64,000 bases of DNA from PALSA-1353 sp050012375 (GTDB lineage Bacteria; Planctomycetota; Phycisphaerae; Tepidisphaerales; Tepidisphaeraceae): assembly GCA_050012375.1 (NCBI GenBank), contig JBEKHH010000027.1, forward strand, positions 1-64,000, given 5' to 3'. A program made the translations under genes and the position numbers. Below, piece by piece: positions 7,809 to 17,576 of the stretch (its first letter is position 1; each line of letters begins with the position of its first letter). Below the pieces are notes generated by a model. The model saw only the letters and a program-made list of their open reading frames with translations, ran no database searches and was not told the origin of the DNA.

Positions 7809-9446
7809 ATGGAATTTCTCAAAGTTCAAATCACGCGTATTCAAGAGCAGCTCGCGGGCCTTTCGGCCACGCAGAAGATGCTCGTGGTCTCGCTGCTCAC
7901 GATCATGGTGATGACGCTGCTGTGGTGGGCGCACTGGGCGGCCGAGCCGGAGATGTCCCCGCTGCTCGATCAGTCGCTCTCGCAGGATGAGCTGGGGCAG
8001 ATCACCACCACGCTCGATACCCAGGCGATCCCGCACAAAATTGTCGGAGACAAGGTTTTCGTCCCGGCCGATTGCAAGCTCGAAGTCCTGGCGGTCCTGG
8101 GCTACTCGCAGGCGTTGCCGCGGAATTTCGACCAGGGCTTCGATGAGATGACCAAGCAGATGAATTGGCTCGATTCGCCCGACAAAACCGAGAAGATGTT
8201 CCTCGAGGAAAGGCAGCGGCTGCTGGCCTCGATCATCAGGCGGTTCCCCGGCGTGCAGGATGCGGCCGTGGTGATCGATCCCACGACCGAGCGGCGGCTG
8301 GACGGCAACGACGTTCAGCCGGTCGCCACGGTCATGGTGACGACCAGCCGCAACAGCACTACCGCCGGCCGCCAGCTTGCCGACGCCGTGGCGGGCACCG
8401 TCAGCGGCGCACAAGCGGGCCTGGCGCGAAGCAATATCAACGTCACGATTGACGGCGTGCCGTATGCCATCAAGGACCGGTCCGACGACTCGATGGGCTC
8501 TGACGACGGGGGCGTGGAACTTCAGAAACAGTGGGAGGACCACTACCGCAACAAAATTCTACAGGATGCCCTCCAGGACATCCGCGGGGCGATCGTCGGC
8601 GTGACCGTCAAGGTGAACACCTCGCAAACGGTGACCACCAAACACACGGTCGATCCCAAAGAGACGGTTTCGATTCCCACGCGCAGCGAGGAAACAACCG
8701 ACGAGCAGACCGCCGAGCCCGCGGCCCAGCAGGAAGTCGGCGCCGTGCCCAACGCCGCGATGTCCCTTCCCGCCAGCGGCGGCGGGGGAGGCGGGTCAAC
8801 CAGCTCCAGCGACAAATCCGAATTCGACACCGATCACGGAAAACAGGACGAGGTCATCAAGCAAGGACCGGGCGACGCGACGCTCCTCGCCGCTTCCGTT
8901 CGCATCCCGCGCACCTATTTCATCCAGGCATACAAGAACGAGAACGGGAAGGACCCCGACGATCCGACCGCGCTGACGACGTACATGAACGCGCAGTTGT
9001 TGCAAATCCGCGGCGCGATCAAGGGATGCGCCCCGGTCACCGATGACGCGCTGTATGTCGGATCCTACAGCGACGTCATGCCGACGGAAGCGCCGGTGGA
9101 GCAGCAGGCCGCCGCTTCGCCGTTCGCCGGCACCGTCAGCCGCCACGGCAAGGAAATCGGCGTCGGTCTTTTGGCGGCGCTGAGCCTGTTCATGGTCTCC
9201 ATGATGGTGCGCAAGGGCGTGCCGGCGACCGCGACCGCGGATGTTCCGCACGTGAGGGAGGAACCGACGCTCGACGGCAACGAGTCCGTGGTCGGCCAGG
9301 CGTTGAGAAGCTCCAATCCTCTCGACGGCATGGAATTGGATTCGGAAACGGTGAAGTCGCAGCAGGTGCTGGACCAGGTCCAGCAGTTGGTCACGTCGGA
9401 TCCCGACGCGGCGGCGAACCTCGTGAAACGCTGGCTCAACCGCTGA
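7809..9446 (+). CDS. fliF: Flagellar MS-ring protein FliF
   Basis: This 545-residue protein has the FliF layout. A first transmembrane helix (about residues 22-42) is followed by ring-building modules carrying a QRLLASIIRRFPGVQDAAVV type motif. A flexible Gly/Ser-rich loop (about 315-340) comes next, then a second transmembrane helix (about 450-470). A short cytoplasmic tail (LVKRWLNR) is where FliG binds. FliF forms the inner-membrane ring on which the C ring and export gate assemble. The ATG at 7809 is preceded by GGGAGGG. The next gene, fliG, encodes its direct partner. Confidence 0.95.
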   Translation: MEFLKVQITRIQEQLAGLSATQKMLVVSLLTIMVMTLLWWAHWAAEPEMSPLLDQSLSQDELGQITTTLDTQAIPHKIVGDKVFVPADCKLEVLAVLGYSQALPRNFDQGFDEMTKQMNWLDSPDKTEKMFLEERQRLLASIIRRFPGVQDAAVVIDPTTERRLDGNDVQPVATVMVTTSRNSTTAGRQLADAVAGTVSGAQAGLARSNINVTIDGVPYAIKDRSDDSMGSDDGGVELQKQWEDHYRNKILQDALQDIRGAIVGVTVKVNTSQTVTTKHTVDPKETVSIPTRSEETTDEQTAEPAAQQEVGAVPNAAMSLPASGGGGGGSTSSSDKSEFDTDHGKQDEVIKQGPGDATLLAASVRIPRTYFIQAYKNENGKDPDDPTALTTYMNAQLLQIRGAIKGCAPVTDDALYVGSYSDVMPTEAPVEQQAAASPFAGTVSRHGKEIGVGLLAALSLFMVSMMVRKGVPATATADVPHVREEPTLDGNESVVGQALRSSNPLDGMELDSETVKSQQVLDQVQQLVTSDPDAAANLVKRWLNR

Positions 9447-9454
9447 TGGAAAGC

Positions 9455-9477
9455 GGGCCGGGGTAAAAAACCGGCCC
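9455..9477. repeat. Hairpin between fliF and fliG
   Basis: GGGCCGG (9455-9461) and CCGGCCC (9471-9477) form a perfect seven-base stem around an A-rich loop in the 40-base gap between fliF and fliG. No U-tract follows, so it is probably an RNA structure within the operon rather than a terminator. Confidence 0.5.
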
Positions 9478-9486
9478 TGATGAAAC

Positions 9487-10491
9487 ATGGCAGAACTCAC
9501 CGGCGTGCGAAAATCCGCGATCCTCCTGCTCTCGCTGAGCCAGGAGCAGGCCGCTGAAATCCTCAAGCGCCTTCCCCCCGAGGCCGTCGAGGATGTCAGC
9601 CGCGAGATCGCCAGCATCGGCGAAGTCAGCCTGAACACGCGGAAGGACATCTTCGGCGAGTTCTACCACCTCGCCCTGGCCAACACGTATATGAGCGAGG
9701 GGGGGCTGGAATACGCCAAGGCGCTGATCCGCAAGTCGCTGGGCGACGCCGAGGCCACTCGGATCATCAAGCTGGTGTCCCAGCAGGTGCAGATCTCGCC
9801 GTTTGCGTTTCTTCAGAAGGCCGAGAGCGAAAACCTCCTGACGTTCATTCAGGACGAGCATCCGCAAACCATCGCGTTGATCCTGGCGCATCTTCCGTCG
9901 CAAAAGGCCAGCGAAATCCTCGTCGGACTGCCCAGCCAAAAGCAGATCGAAGTCGTCAAACGCGTCGCCAACATGGAGCAAACCAATCCCGAGGTCATCG
10001 AGGAAGTGGAGCGCGGCCTGGAGCATCGGCTGTCGGATATCGTGAGCCAGACCTTTGAAAAAGCGGGCGGGGTGGACACCGTCGCGGAAATTCTCAACCT
10101 CGCCGACCGTTCCACGGAGAAGGGGATCATGGAGGGCCTGGAAGCCGAGGACCCGGACCTGGTCGAGCAGATTCGCCGCCTCATGTTCGTCTTCGAGGAC
10201 ATCCTGCTGGTCAACGACAAGGGCATCCAGTCCGTTCTGAAGGAAGTGGAAAACGAGGAGCTTGCCCTGGCGCTGAAGACGGCCAGCGAAGATTTGAAGC
10301 AGAAGATTTTCAAGAACATGTCCGAACGGGCCGCCCAGCTCATTCAGGAAGACATGCAGTACATGGGTCCCGTGCGCGTCAGCGACGTGGAAGCGGCTCA
10401 GCAGAAGATCGTCGATATCGTCCGCCGCCTGGAAGACGCCGGCGAGATCATCATCACGGGCCGCGGCGGCGAAAAGGAAATGATCGTTTGA
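9487..10491 (+). CDS. fliG: Flagellar motor switch protein FliG
   Basis: This 334-residue protein is FliG, the C-ring component that binds FliF and contacts the stator to produce torque. It shows the expected three-part helical build. The EHPQTIALILAHL motif of the middle domain lies at about residues 120-132. The charged torque helix region in the C-terminal domain (around DLVEQIRRLMFVFEDI) matches well. Length is normal for the family. It follows fliF by 40 bases, with an RNA hairpin between them, and a 125-base gap separates it from fliH. FliM, which normally bridges FliG and FliN, is not encoded in the window. Confidence 0.96.
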   Translation: MAELTGVRKSAILLLSLSQEQAAEILKRLPPEAVEDVSREIASIGEVSLNTRKDIFGEFYHLALANTYMSEGGLEYAKALIRKSLGDAEATRIIKLVSQQVQISPFAFLQKAESENLLTFIQDEHPQTIALILAHLPSQKASEILVGLPSQKQIEVVKRVANMEQTNPEVIEEVERGLEHRLSDIVSQTFEKAGGVDTVAEILNLADRSTEKGIMEGLEAEDPDLVEQIRRLMFVFEDILLVNDKGIQSVLKEVENEELALALKTASEDLKQKIFKNMSERAAQLIQEDMQYMGPVRVSDVEAAQQKIVDIVRRLEDAGEIIITGRGGEKEMIV

Positions 10492-10547
10492 ATCACAGGG
10501 CCGCGTGCCAAATGGGCGACCACGATTCTGGGACATTGGCGGAACCC

Positions 10548-10564
10548 GCGGTGCTTCGCACCGC
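10548..10564. repeat. Perfect hairpin in the fliG-fliH gap
   Basis: GCGGTGC and GCACCGC form a perfect seven-base stem with a three-base loop, inside a 125-base gap between fliG and fliH. No T-run follows. It resembles other short GC-rich palindromes at gene junctions in this locus. Confidence 0.5.
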
Positions 10565-10616
10565 CGCTAAATATGCCTGAGTTGTCCCTGAATCATGGTT
10601 TATTTAGGAGACTCAC

Positions 10617-11309
10617 ATGGGCCTCATCAAAGCCGCCGACGCCCCGATCAGCGTTGCCGCTTTTTCAATGCGGGACATCGAGGCCGCCGCGCGGAACGTG
10701 ATCCTTCGCGCCCAGCGAAAAGCCGAGCAAATCCTCGCCGCGGCCCAAACTGAAGCCCAGGCCATCAAATCCCAGGCGCGCACCGAGGGCCGCCGCCAGG
10801 GCATCGTCCAGGGAATCGAGGAAGGGAAGACAACCGGCCACGCGCAGGCATTGACGGAGCATGGGGCGGCGATGACGAAGCTCATTGAGGCGCTGACCCA
10901 GGCCGTGCGCGAGTTCGACGACAGCCGTGACCATCTTCACAGCCGCGTTCTCAGCGAGGTCGTTGATCTCGCCTGCCGAATTGCCCGGCGGGTCACCAAG
11001 CGGCAGGGGGCCGTCGATCCCCAGGTCCTGTGCCGGAATGTGACCGAAGCCCTTGCCCTGGCCGTCCACGCCGCCGACGTTCGAATTGCCGTGAATCCTT
11101 CGCAGCTCAAAATCCTTGAAACCGAGATGCCCAATCTCCGCATGGCTTGGCCGCAGTTGAAGCACGTCGATCTGCTGGCCGATCAGGCGATCGCCCCCGG
11201 TGGGGTGCGAGTCTTCACCGCCCACGGCCAGATCGACGGCAGTCTTAATGCCCAGCTCGACCGCATTTTTGCCGAACTCCTGCCCGATCGGGCTGCGGAG
11301 GCCACGTGA
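10617..11309 (+). CDS. fliH: Flagellar assembly protein FliH
   Basis: This 230-residue protein matches FliH, the regulator and stator-like partner of the export ATPase FliI. Residues 20-80 form an Ala/Gln/Glu-rich helical coiled coil (QRKAEQILAAAQTEAQAI), as in the E/V-type ATPase peripheral stalk. The C-terminal half has the FliH/YscL signature, with DLACRIARRVTKRQG followed by a strand-rich end (VRIAVNP, GGVRVFTAHGQIDGSL). The ATG at 10617 is preceded by TAGGAG. It overlaps fliI by four bases (GTGA), suggesting coupled translation of the two partners. Confidence 0.88.
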   Translation: MGLIKAADAPISVAAFSMRDIEAAARNVILRAQRKAEQILAAAQTEAQAIKSQARTEGRRQGIVQGIEEGKTTGHAQALTEHGAAMTKLIEALTQAVREFDDSRDHLHSRVLSEVVDLACRIARRVTKRQGAVDPQVLCRNVTEALALAVHAADVRIAVNPSQLKILETEMPNLRMAWPQLKHVDLLADQAIAPGGVRVFTAHGQIDGSLNAQLDRIFAELLPDRAAEAT

Positions 11310-12682
11310 GCTACCTGGGTTCGCAGGTTGATGTGGTCGAATCCGCTTTGCCGTACCGCGTGGTCGGACAGGTCCAGGCCATCGGCGGGCTGACTATCGA
11401 CGCCACCGATCTGGCGCTTCCGGTGGGATCTCTCTGCCGGATCACCAGCTTCGGCGGGAAGGAATCGATCGCGGAAGTGATTGGATTTCAACAGGACCGC
11501 ACGCTTCTGATGGCCCTGGATTCCACAAGCGGCGTGGCCCGCGGGGACCCTGTGGAAAATCTCAGCGCCGCGCCAACCCTGAATTGCACGCATCGACTGC
11601 TCGGTCGGGTGCTCAACGGCTTGGGCCAACCGATCGATGGCAAAGCCCCGCTGCCCATGGGCACGCGCCGCCGCATCGACGCCCGGTCGGTTGAGGCGAT
11701 GTCGCGGATCAACATCGACCAGCCGATCTCCACCAGCGTCCGGGCCATCGACGCTCTGCATACCTGCGGCCTTGGGCAACGAATGGGAATTTTCTCGGGT
11801 CCCGGGGTCGGCAAAAGCTCGCTGATCGGCCAGATCGCCAGGCACACGAGCGCGGACGTGTCGGTCGTGGCGCTGGTCGGGGAGCGCGGGCGCGAAGTGC
11901 AGGAATTCCTCCACAAAAGCCTGCGTGAGGATGGCCTCCGGAAGTGCGTCGTCGTCGTCAGCACGGGGGACGAAGCTCCGCTGCTGCGCGTGCGATGCGT
12001 GAAAGTCGCCTGCACCATCGCCGAGTATTTCCGCGATGAGGGAATGAATGTGCTTCTCCTGCTGGATTCCATCACCCGGCTGTGCCACGCCCAGCGTCAG
12101 ATCGGCCTGGCGGCGCGGGAGCCTCCGGCGACGCGCGGATATCCACCCAGCGTCTTTTCATTGCTTCCGCAAATTCTCGAGCGGGCCGGCAAGAGCCAGC
12201 GCGGATCCATCACCGGGTTTTACACCGTCCTGGTCGAGGGGGACGATTTCAACGAGCCCATCCCCGACGCCGTCAAAGGCATCGTGGACGGGCATATCTG
12301 GCTGAGCCGCTCGCTGGCGAATCGCGGTCATTATCCGGCCATCGACGTGCTCCAGAGCATCAGCCGCGTTCGCGACGACGTCGTGCACGTGGATCAGGCG
12401 CGCCACCTCAAACGCGTTCTGGCTCTGACGGCCATTTACCAGGACATCGAAGATCTGGTGAACATCGGCGCCTACGTGCCGGGGACCAACATCGAATTCG
12501 ACCTGGCCGTCCAGGCCCGGCCGCGGATCGTGCAGTTCCTTCAGCAGGATGCGGCGGCGCCTCTGACGCTGGAGCAATCCGTCGGCCAATTGGCGGAGTT
12601 GTTCGCCTGGATCGAGCAGTTGGAAAAGGCGCTGCGCGCGCAGGCGCTGAAAGCCAAGCCCGCGGGCGCGGCGGCGAAATGA
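11306..12682 (+). CDS. fliI: Flagellar export ATPase FliI
   Basis: This 458-residue protein is the FliI ATPase, related to the F1 beta subunit, which unfolds and feeds substrates to the flagellar export gate. The Walker A motif GPGVGKSS lies at about residues 165-172. Walker B is in VLLLLDSITRL. The type III ATPase signature PPATRGYPPSVFSLLP follows. It starts with GTG at 11306, overlapping the fliH stop codon. fliJ, which encodes the central-stalk partner, follows after 12 bases. Confidence 0.96.
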   Translation: MSYLGSQVDVVESALPYRVVGQVQAIGGLTIDATDLALPVGSLCRITSFGGKESIAEVIGFQQDRTLLMALDSTSGVARGDPVENLSAAPTLNCTHRLLGRVLNGLGQPIDGKAPLPMGTRRRIDARSVEAMSRINIDQPISTSVRAIDALHTCGLGQRMGIFSGPGVGKSSLIGQIARHTSADVSVVALVGERGREVQEFLHKSLREDGLRKCVVVVSTGDEAPLLRVRCVKVACTIAEYFRDEGMNVLLLLDSITRLCHAQRQIGLAAREPPATRGYPPSVFSLLPQILERAGKSQRGSITGFYTVLVEGDDFNEPIPDAVKGIVDGHIWLSRSLANRGHYPAIDVLQSISRVRDDVVHVDQARHLKRVLALTAIYQDIEDLVNIGAYVPGTNIEFDLAVQARPRIVQFLQQDAAAPLTLEQSVGQLAELFAWIEQLEKALRAQALKAKPAGAAAK

Positions 12683-12694
12683 ATTGAAGGGACA

Positions 12695-13174
12695 ATGGCC
12701 AAATTTGTCTTCCAACTCGATGGCGTTCTTCGACAGCGGACCCGCGTGGAGGAGCAGCGCAAGCGCGAGTTGGCGGTAGTCCAGCAGCAGATGGCCGCGC
12801 TCGATGCGGAGCTTCGGGCCCTCGACGCCTCGGTGCGCGCCGTCGAGCAGGACCTGCGGGAAAACCGGCTCATTGGGCGCATCGACCTCGCGTTCCTCGC
12901 CGCGCATCGCCGCTACGCTTTCGCCATGCAGCGAAAGGCCATGGGCGTCGCCCAGAAAATGGCCGGCGTGCAAGTCCAGTTGGAGAAGGCGCGGCGACTG
13001 GCGGCCGAAGCCTCCAAGAGGAAGAAAATCCTCGAAAAGCTCCGCGAGCGCCGCTTTGCCCGTTGGCGCGAGCAACTCGAACGCCGCGATCTGACTGAAA
13101 TGGACGAAATCTCCATGCGGCTGAGCTACGAGCAAAATACCAAGGCCGAGATCGACCGAGCGGGGGTCTCATGA
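12695..13174 (+). CDS. fliJ: Flagellar export protein FliJ
   Basis: This 159-residue, almost entirely coiled-coil protein begins MAKFVFQLDGVLRQRTRVEE, the standard FliJ N-terminus. FliJ inserts into the FliI hexamer and links it to FlhA, coupling ATP hydrolysis to export. Its size, high Arg/Glu/Gln content and place after fliI support the call. It overlaps the next gene by four bases (ATGA). Confidence 0.88.
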   Translation: MAKFVFQLDGVLRQRTRVEEQRKRELAVVQQQMAALDAELRALDASVRAVEQDLRENRLIGRIDLAFLAAHRRYAFAMQRKAMGVAQKMAGVQVQLEKARRLAAEASKRKKILEKLRERRFARWREQLERRDLTEMDEISMRLSYEQNTKAEIDRAGVS

Positions 13175-13842
13175 AAAAGGTCTTCTTCGTCATCATCCTG
13201 ACGCTGGCGATGAATTTCCTGGCCCTGGGCGGGGCGGTGGGATATTTGTTCCAATCGGGCCGGCTGGACAAGGCCAAAATCTCCAAGGTGCGTGCGATCA
13301 TTTTTCCGCCGCCCGGCGCGGTTAGCACAACCCGGCCCAGCGAAATCGCGCCCGCGCTGCAGCCGCTGAATCTGGCCAATCTGCTCGACAAGCATTCGGG
13401 GTCCATGATCGAGCAGGTGGATTTCATTCGTCGAACCGTGGACGCTCAGATGCTGGAATTGGACCACCGCCAGCGCGAGCTGGCCGATTTGAAGCGCCAA
13501 GTCGACCTGGCCAACCAAAAATTGGCCGCCGATCGCGCCGCGCTGGAACAGCGCGAAAAAGACCTGGCGACGCGAGAGCAGGTGGCCCAGCGGCTTCAAA
13601 GCGACGCCGGCTTCCAGAACAGCCTGTCCCTTTACACCGCCATGCCCGCCAAGCAGGTCAAATCCATTTTCATGACCCTGAGCGAGTCGACGGTCCAGGA
13701 TTATCTCCAGGCGATGGATACCCGCACCGCGGCGAAAATTATCAAGGAATTCAAGGCGCCTGACGAAACTGCTTTTATTCAAAGGGTCCTGGAGCGCATC
13801 CGACAGGCCCAGGTCTCGGCAACGGACGGAAAACAACCATGA
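13171..13842 (+). CDS. MotE-like membrane-anchored flagellar protein (MgtE-N domain)
   Basis: This 223-residue protein has one N-terminal membrane span (VFFVIILTLAMNFLALGGAV) and a periplasmic or cytoplasmic coiled coil (about residues 85-145). Its C-terminal domain resembles the superhelical N domain of MgtE (AMPAKQVKSIFMTLSES and RTAAKIIKEF). Proteins of this build are often encoded between fliJ and fliK. Related MotE proteins chaperone the motility protein MotC in rhizobia, so the role here may be in stator or export assembly. It overlaps both neighbours by four bases. MotE function is inferred by position and fold only. Confidence 0.65.
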   Translation: MKKVFFVIILTLAMNFLALGGAVGYLFQSGRLDKAKISKVRAIIFPPPGAVSTTRPSEIAPALQPLNLANLLDKHSGSMIEQVDFIRRTVDAQMLELDHRQRELADLKRQVDLANQKLAADRAALEQREKDLATREQVAQRLQSDAGFQNSLSLYTAMPAKQVKSIFMTLSESTVQDYLQAMDTRTAAKIIKEFKAPDETAFIQRVLERIRQAQVSATDGKQP

Positions 13843-15167
13843 ACACCGTTTTGAATATTCTCCCGCCAAACCCGGCGCCCCCTCCGCCGCCCGGAGGCTC
13901 AAATTCCACGGAAAGCGGCGATGACGCAAACTTTTCCCAGGAGTTGACCCGCGCCAAATCCAAGCCGACCCGCGCCGCGGCCAATTCCGCGCCATTAGCG
14001 AACAAGACGCCCACTGACGCGGCCACCAGGAAATCGCAGACCAATTCCGCGCAGCCAAAGACCCAGGCCGATACCCAGCAGAAGCGGCAGAAATCTCCCG
14101 ATCCCTCGAGCGAAGCCGATTCGGACGGCCCAACCACCGCGCCAAGTCAAACGGCGGATGCGGCGCAAACAACCCAAAGCGACGCCGAACCGGCGGCGCA
14201 AGTCTCCACCCCGGTCAAGGCATTGCGCGGCAAGGCCCATCGGGCGCTCGGCGGTGGGGCGTCGCCGCCCGCAACGGATGCCAACGCCGCGACGGCAACG
14301 ACCGCCAAACCCGTCGATGGCAAATCTTCCCAGACCGCGACCGCTTCCCAAACCGCGACGGATCCGGCATCGCTGCTCGCGGCGCAACAATCCGCGCCAC
14401 ACCCGGCGATGGCCGCGAATCCGGCATCGAGCGATACGGCCAACGCCGCTACCGGGCATCAAGTCGCGCACAAGCCCGACGTTTCCCCGTTCAAATCCGC
14501 GGATTCGACCGGAAATGCGGCGGAAGCGACGACGGCCACGGATTCGCAGGCCACCGAAACTGCCGGGCAACCAGCCGCTCAATTGCCGGACCAGGGAAAA
14601 GCCGGCGAAAGCGCCGCACCTTCGCCCGTTTTGCCGGTGCTGGCGGAAACCGCTGCGGTTCAGCCGCCGGCGGCCGGCGCGGCCCAAACTGCCGGGGCAG
14701 CGGTTCCCACAACCGCTCCGCAGGTCCCGGCCGCGCAATTTGCCGAGGCGAACCAGCCGTCGATGGTCTCCGCGATCACCGGGACCCTGCTGCCGAGCGG
14801 CGGCACCATGAGCATCCGGCTCGATCCTCCGGAACTGGGCGCACTGCAAATCACCGTGCGGATGGACAACGGCGTGATGTCGGCCTCGTTTCAAACCTCG
14901 ACTGAGCAGGCCACCCGGCTTCTAAGCCACAGCCTCTCGCAACTGAAAAGCGCGCTGGAGACGCAGGGCGTGAGCGTGGCTCGGCTGCACGTTCACCAGG
15001 CGTCGAAATCCGCAGATTCTTCCGGACCGAACGACGACAGCGACGGAGGCGGGAAACAATCGCCTGACGGTCGCGGCGCCGAGCAGGAACAGCAACGCCG
15101 CGAAGTGTTGCGCAGAATGTGGCGCCGGGCCCGCGGCGACCGCGATCCGCTCGACCTCGTCGCCTGA
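13839..15167 (+). CDS. fliK: Flagellar hook-length control protein FliK
   Basis: This 442-residue protein has a long, disordered N-terminal region rich in Ala, Thr, Pro, Gln and Ser (residues 1-300). Its C-terminal domain is of the Flg_hook type, with GGTMSIRLDPPELGALQI and the helix LLSHSLSQLKSALETQGVSV. FliK measures hook length as it is secreted and then switches the export gate from hook to filament substrates through FlhB. The tail after residue 400 is charged and Gln-rich, as usual. The gene overlaps the MotE-like gene by four bases. It lies just before flgD and flgE, the hook genes. Confidence 0.9.
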   Translation: MNTVLNILPPNPAPPPPPGGSNSTESGDDANFSQELTRAKSKPTRAAANSAPLANKTPTDAATRKSQTNSAQPKTQADTQQKRQKSPDPSSEADSDGPTTAPSQTADAAQTTQSDAEPAAQVSTPVKALRGKAHRALGGGASPPATDANAATATTAKPVDGKSSQTATASQTATDPASLLAAQQSAPHPAMAANPASSDTANAATGHQVAHKPDVSPFKSADSTGNAAEATTATDSQATETAGQPAAQLPDQGKAGESAAPSPVLPVLAETAAVQPPAAGAAQTAGAAVPTTAPQVPAAQFAEANQPSMVSAITGTLLPSGGTMSIRLDPPELGALQITVRMDNGVMSASFQTSTEQATRLLSHSLSQLKSALETQGVSVARLHVHQASKSADSSGPNDDSDGGGKQSPDGRGAEQEQQRREVLRRMWRRARGDRDPLDLVA

Positions 15168-15290
15168 GGGCAATCGAGCCCGGACTGTTCGCGCAGGTTT
15201 CGCCGCGATGTCGCGCAGCTTTGGCGCTTCACGAAATTACCCCGTCGGAATTTTGGATTCGCTCCCCTTCCTCTGCCGAAAAGTTGAGTT

Positions 15291-15764
15291 ATGAGCGCAA
15301 TAAACTCTCTCGCTTCGGCAATCGGCACGGCCGCGACCAACTCGACGAGTTCGTCCTCCGCCTCGGCGGCGAATTCACTGACGGCCAACGATTTCATCAA
15401 GTTCATGATTACCCAGTTGCAGAACCAGGATCCGCTCGATCCAACGGATAGCAACCAGATGCTGACGCAGATGAGCGAGATCGGCCAACTTGAATCGGCC
15501 ACCAACTTGCAGAGCAGCCTGACGACGATGGTGCAGCAGAACCAGATCGCCTCGGCCGCCAACATGATCGGCAAGTACGTCCAGGGAACGGACGAGAATT
15601 CGAACGCGGCGAGCGGCACGATCACGGCGGTGCAGGTGACGAGCAACGGCGTAAATCTGTCAATCAATAACGGCGACACGATGCCGCTGAACAACGTAAC
15701 GTCGATCACCAACACCGCTCCGACGGCGGCGACGGGCTCGTCAACCGTGCCCGGGTCTTCATGA
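15291..15764 (+). CDS. flgD: Flagellar hook assembly (cap) protein FlgD
   Basis: This 157-residue protein contains the core FlgD N-terminal motif, FIKFMITQLQNQDPLDPTDS, followed by QMLTQMSEIGQLES. FlgD caps the growing hook and guides FlgE assembly. At 157 residues it is shorter than enteric FlgD (about 230) because the C-terminal tudor/fibronectin-like region is reduced, a form seen in many bacteria. It follows fliK after a 123-base gap with no clear signal in it. A 96-base gap precedes flgE. Confidence 0.9.
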   Translation: MSAINSLASAIGTAATNSTSSSSASAANSLTANDFIKFMITQLQNQDPLDPTDSNQMLTQMSEIGQLESATNLQSSLTTMVQQNQIASAANMIGKYVQGTDENSNAASGTITAVQVTSNGVNLSINNGDTMPLNNVTSITNTAPTAATGSSTVPGSS

Positions 15765-15860
15765 TTGCCGCAGGAAAAAGCGATTGCGGATGCCCCAGGG
15801 CCGTGGCGGAGTCGCGGCCGAAGTTTTCTTAAACGGAAGTCCTCAAATTTCGGATTTGCC

Positions 15861-17570
15861 ATGGCATTAACCAGCGCGTTGTTCACGGGACTCTCCGGCC
15901 TCGACAGCAACCAGACCTGGTTGAACATCGTGGGAAACAACATCGCCAACGCGAACACCACGGCGTTCAAGGCCAGCACCATTTCTTTCAGTCCGCAGTT
16001 CTATGTGACGGACCAAGCCAGCGCCGGACCCAACGGCGATTTCGGCGGCAGCAACCCAAGCCAGGAAGGCATGGGCTCACAGGTTGCCGCGATCACCACG
16101 GACTTCGCCCCGGGGCAACTTTCGACCACGGGGGTTGACACCAACATGGCGATCAGCGGCAGCGGATTTTTCGTTTTGAATTCGACCAAGGGGCAGCAAT
16201 TCACCCGCGACGGCACGTTCAGCCTCAACGGCGACAACCAACTGGTCACCGCCAGCGGCGCCTTTGTCCAGGGATATGGCGTGGACGCCAACGGAAACGT
16301 GATTTCCGGCGCCCTTCAGAACCTCACCATTCCGATTGGTCAAGAAACGGAAGCGGCGGCGACGCAGAACGTCAAACTGGAAGGGAACCTCAACGCCGGC
16401 GGCGCGGTGGCAAGCGGCGCGACCCTCCTCACCAGCCAGGCGTTCACCACCGTCGCCGGCACGGCGCCCACGGGTGCGGACCTCTTGAGCAATCTGGTCA
16501 GCACCGCCGCGCCGCCGGTCGCTCTGATGAACGTCGGAGACACACTCACGCTGGCGGGCACGCGGGGATCGCGCAACCTGCCCTCCGATTCGTTCACGGT
16601 TACGGCCACCTCAACCGTCAGCGACCTGGAGAATTTCATCAATCAGTCGTTGGCGATCGACACCACGGTCGTGGAGCCGGGAAACCCCACGCCCGGCGCG
16701 ACGCTGCAGACCAGCGGCACAACGGCCCAGCTCACGATCATCGGAAACACCGGGACTCAGAACGCCCTGACGCTCGGATCGCAGGGACTGGTGGATACCA
16801 CCAGTAGCACGACCCCGTTCACAATGGCGGGGGGAACGGATGGCGCCTTCACCAACAACCCCGCGGGCGAAAGCACCCATACAAGCATCACCGCATACGA
16901 TTCGCTGGGCAATCCCATCACCATCGACCTGACCAGCGTGCTCGAGAGCGCCAGCGCCACGGGCGATACCTGGCGCTTCTACGCCACGAGTCCGGACACT
17001 ACCGCGGCCACCGGCTCGATTCTGGGCAACGGCACGCTGACTTTCAGCAGCACGGGACAACTGCTTTCATCCACGGGAACGCAACTCTCCATCGACCGCA
17101 CAGGCACGGGCGCAGAAAGCCCGGAGACCATCAACCTCGATTTCAGCAAAATGACCGCGTTTGCCAGCACTTCCTCGAACATGTTGATGGACACGCAGGA
17201 CGGCGAGCCGATCGGAACACTCACCTCGTTTTCGGTCGGAGGCGACGGAACCATCACCGGACAGTTCAGCAACGGCCTTACCCAAACCCTCGGCCAGGTC
17301 GTGCTAGCCAATTTCAACAATGCCAATGGCCTGATCAATGACGGCGGGAATCTTTACCAGCCGGGCCCCAACAGCGGGACTCCGCTCATCGGCGCCGCCA
17401 CCCAGAACGGCACCGGCACCGTGGAATCCGGCGCGCTGGAGGAAAGCAATGTCGATCTCTCCCGCGAATTCATCAACCTCATCATCGCTTCCACCGGCTT
17501 CAGCGCTTCCAGCAAAGTCATCACCACCAGCGACCAGTTGCTGACTGATCTTCTGAACACGCAAAGGTAG
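15861..17570 (+). CDS. flgE: Flagellar hook protein FlgE
   Basis: This 569-residue protein forms the hook, the flexible joint between rod and filament. The N-terminus has the axial motif LNIVGNNIANANTTAFKAS. The C-terminus (ALEESNVDLSREFINLI and SSKVITTSDQLLTDLL) is the standard FlgE ending. The central region is long and Thr/Gly/Ala-rich, as expected for the surface domains. I chose the ATG at 15861; an upstream in-frame start at 15765 would add residues not found in the family. A large palindromic repeat follows the gene. Confidence 0.95.
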   Translation: MALTSALFTGLSGLDSNQTWLNIVGNNIANANTTAFKASTISFSPQFYVTDQASAGPNGDFGGSNPSQEGMGSQVAAITTDFAPGQLSTTGVDTNMAISGSGFFVLNSTKGQQFTRDGTFSLNGDNQLVTASGAFVQGYGVDANGNVISGALQNLTIPIGQETEAAATQNVKLEGNLNAGGAVASGATLLTSQAFTTVAGTAPTGADLLSNLVSTAAPPVALMNVGDTLTLAGTRGSRNLPSDSFTVTATSTVSDLENFINQSLAIDTTVVEPGNPTPGATLQTSGTTAQLTIIGNTGTQNALTLGSQGLVDTTSSTTPFTMAGGTDGAFTNNPAGESTHTSITAYDSLGNPITIDLTSVLESASATGDTWRFYATSPDTTAATGSILGNGTLTFSSTGQLLSSTGTQLSIDRTGTGAESPETINLDFSKMTAFASTSSNMLMDTQDGEPIGTLTSFSVGGDGTITGQFSNGLTQTLGQVVLANFNNANGLINDGGNLYQPGPNSGTPLIGAATQNGTGTVESGALEESNVDLSREFINLIIASTGFSASSKVITTSDQLLTDLLNTQR

Positions 17571-17576
17571 GAGAGG

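Noticed and set aside
9455..9477. Terminator between fliF and fliG
   Set aside because: The stem is not followed by a T-run and fliG must be co-expressed with fliF.
14147..14894. Alternative coding frames over fliK (both strands)
   Set aside because: Low-complexity shadows of the Ala/Thr/Pro-rich part of FliK.
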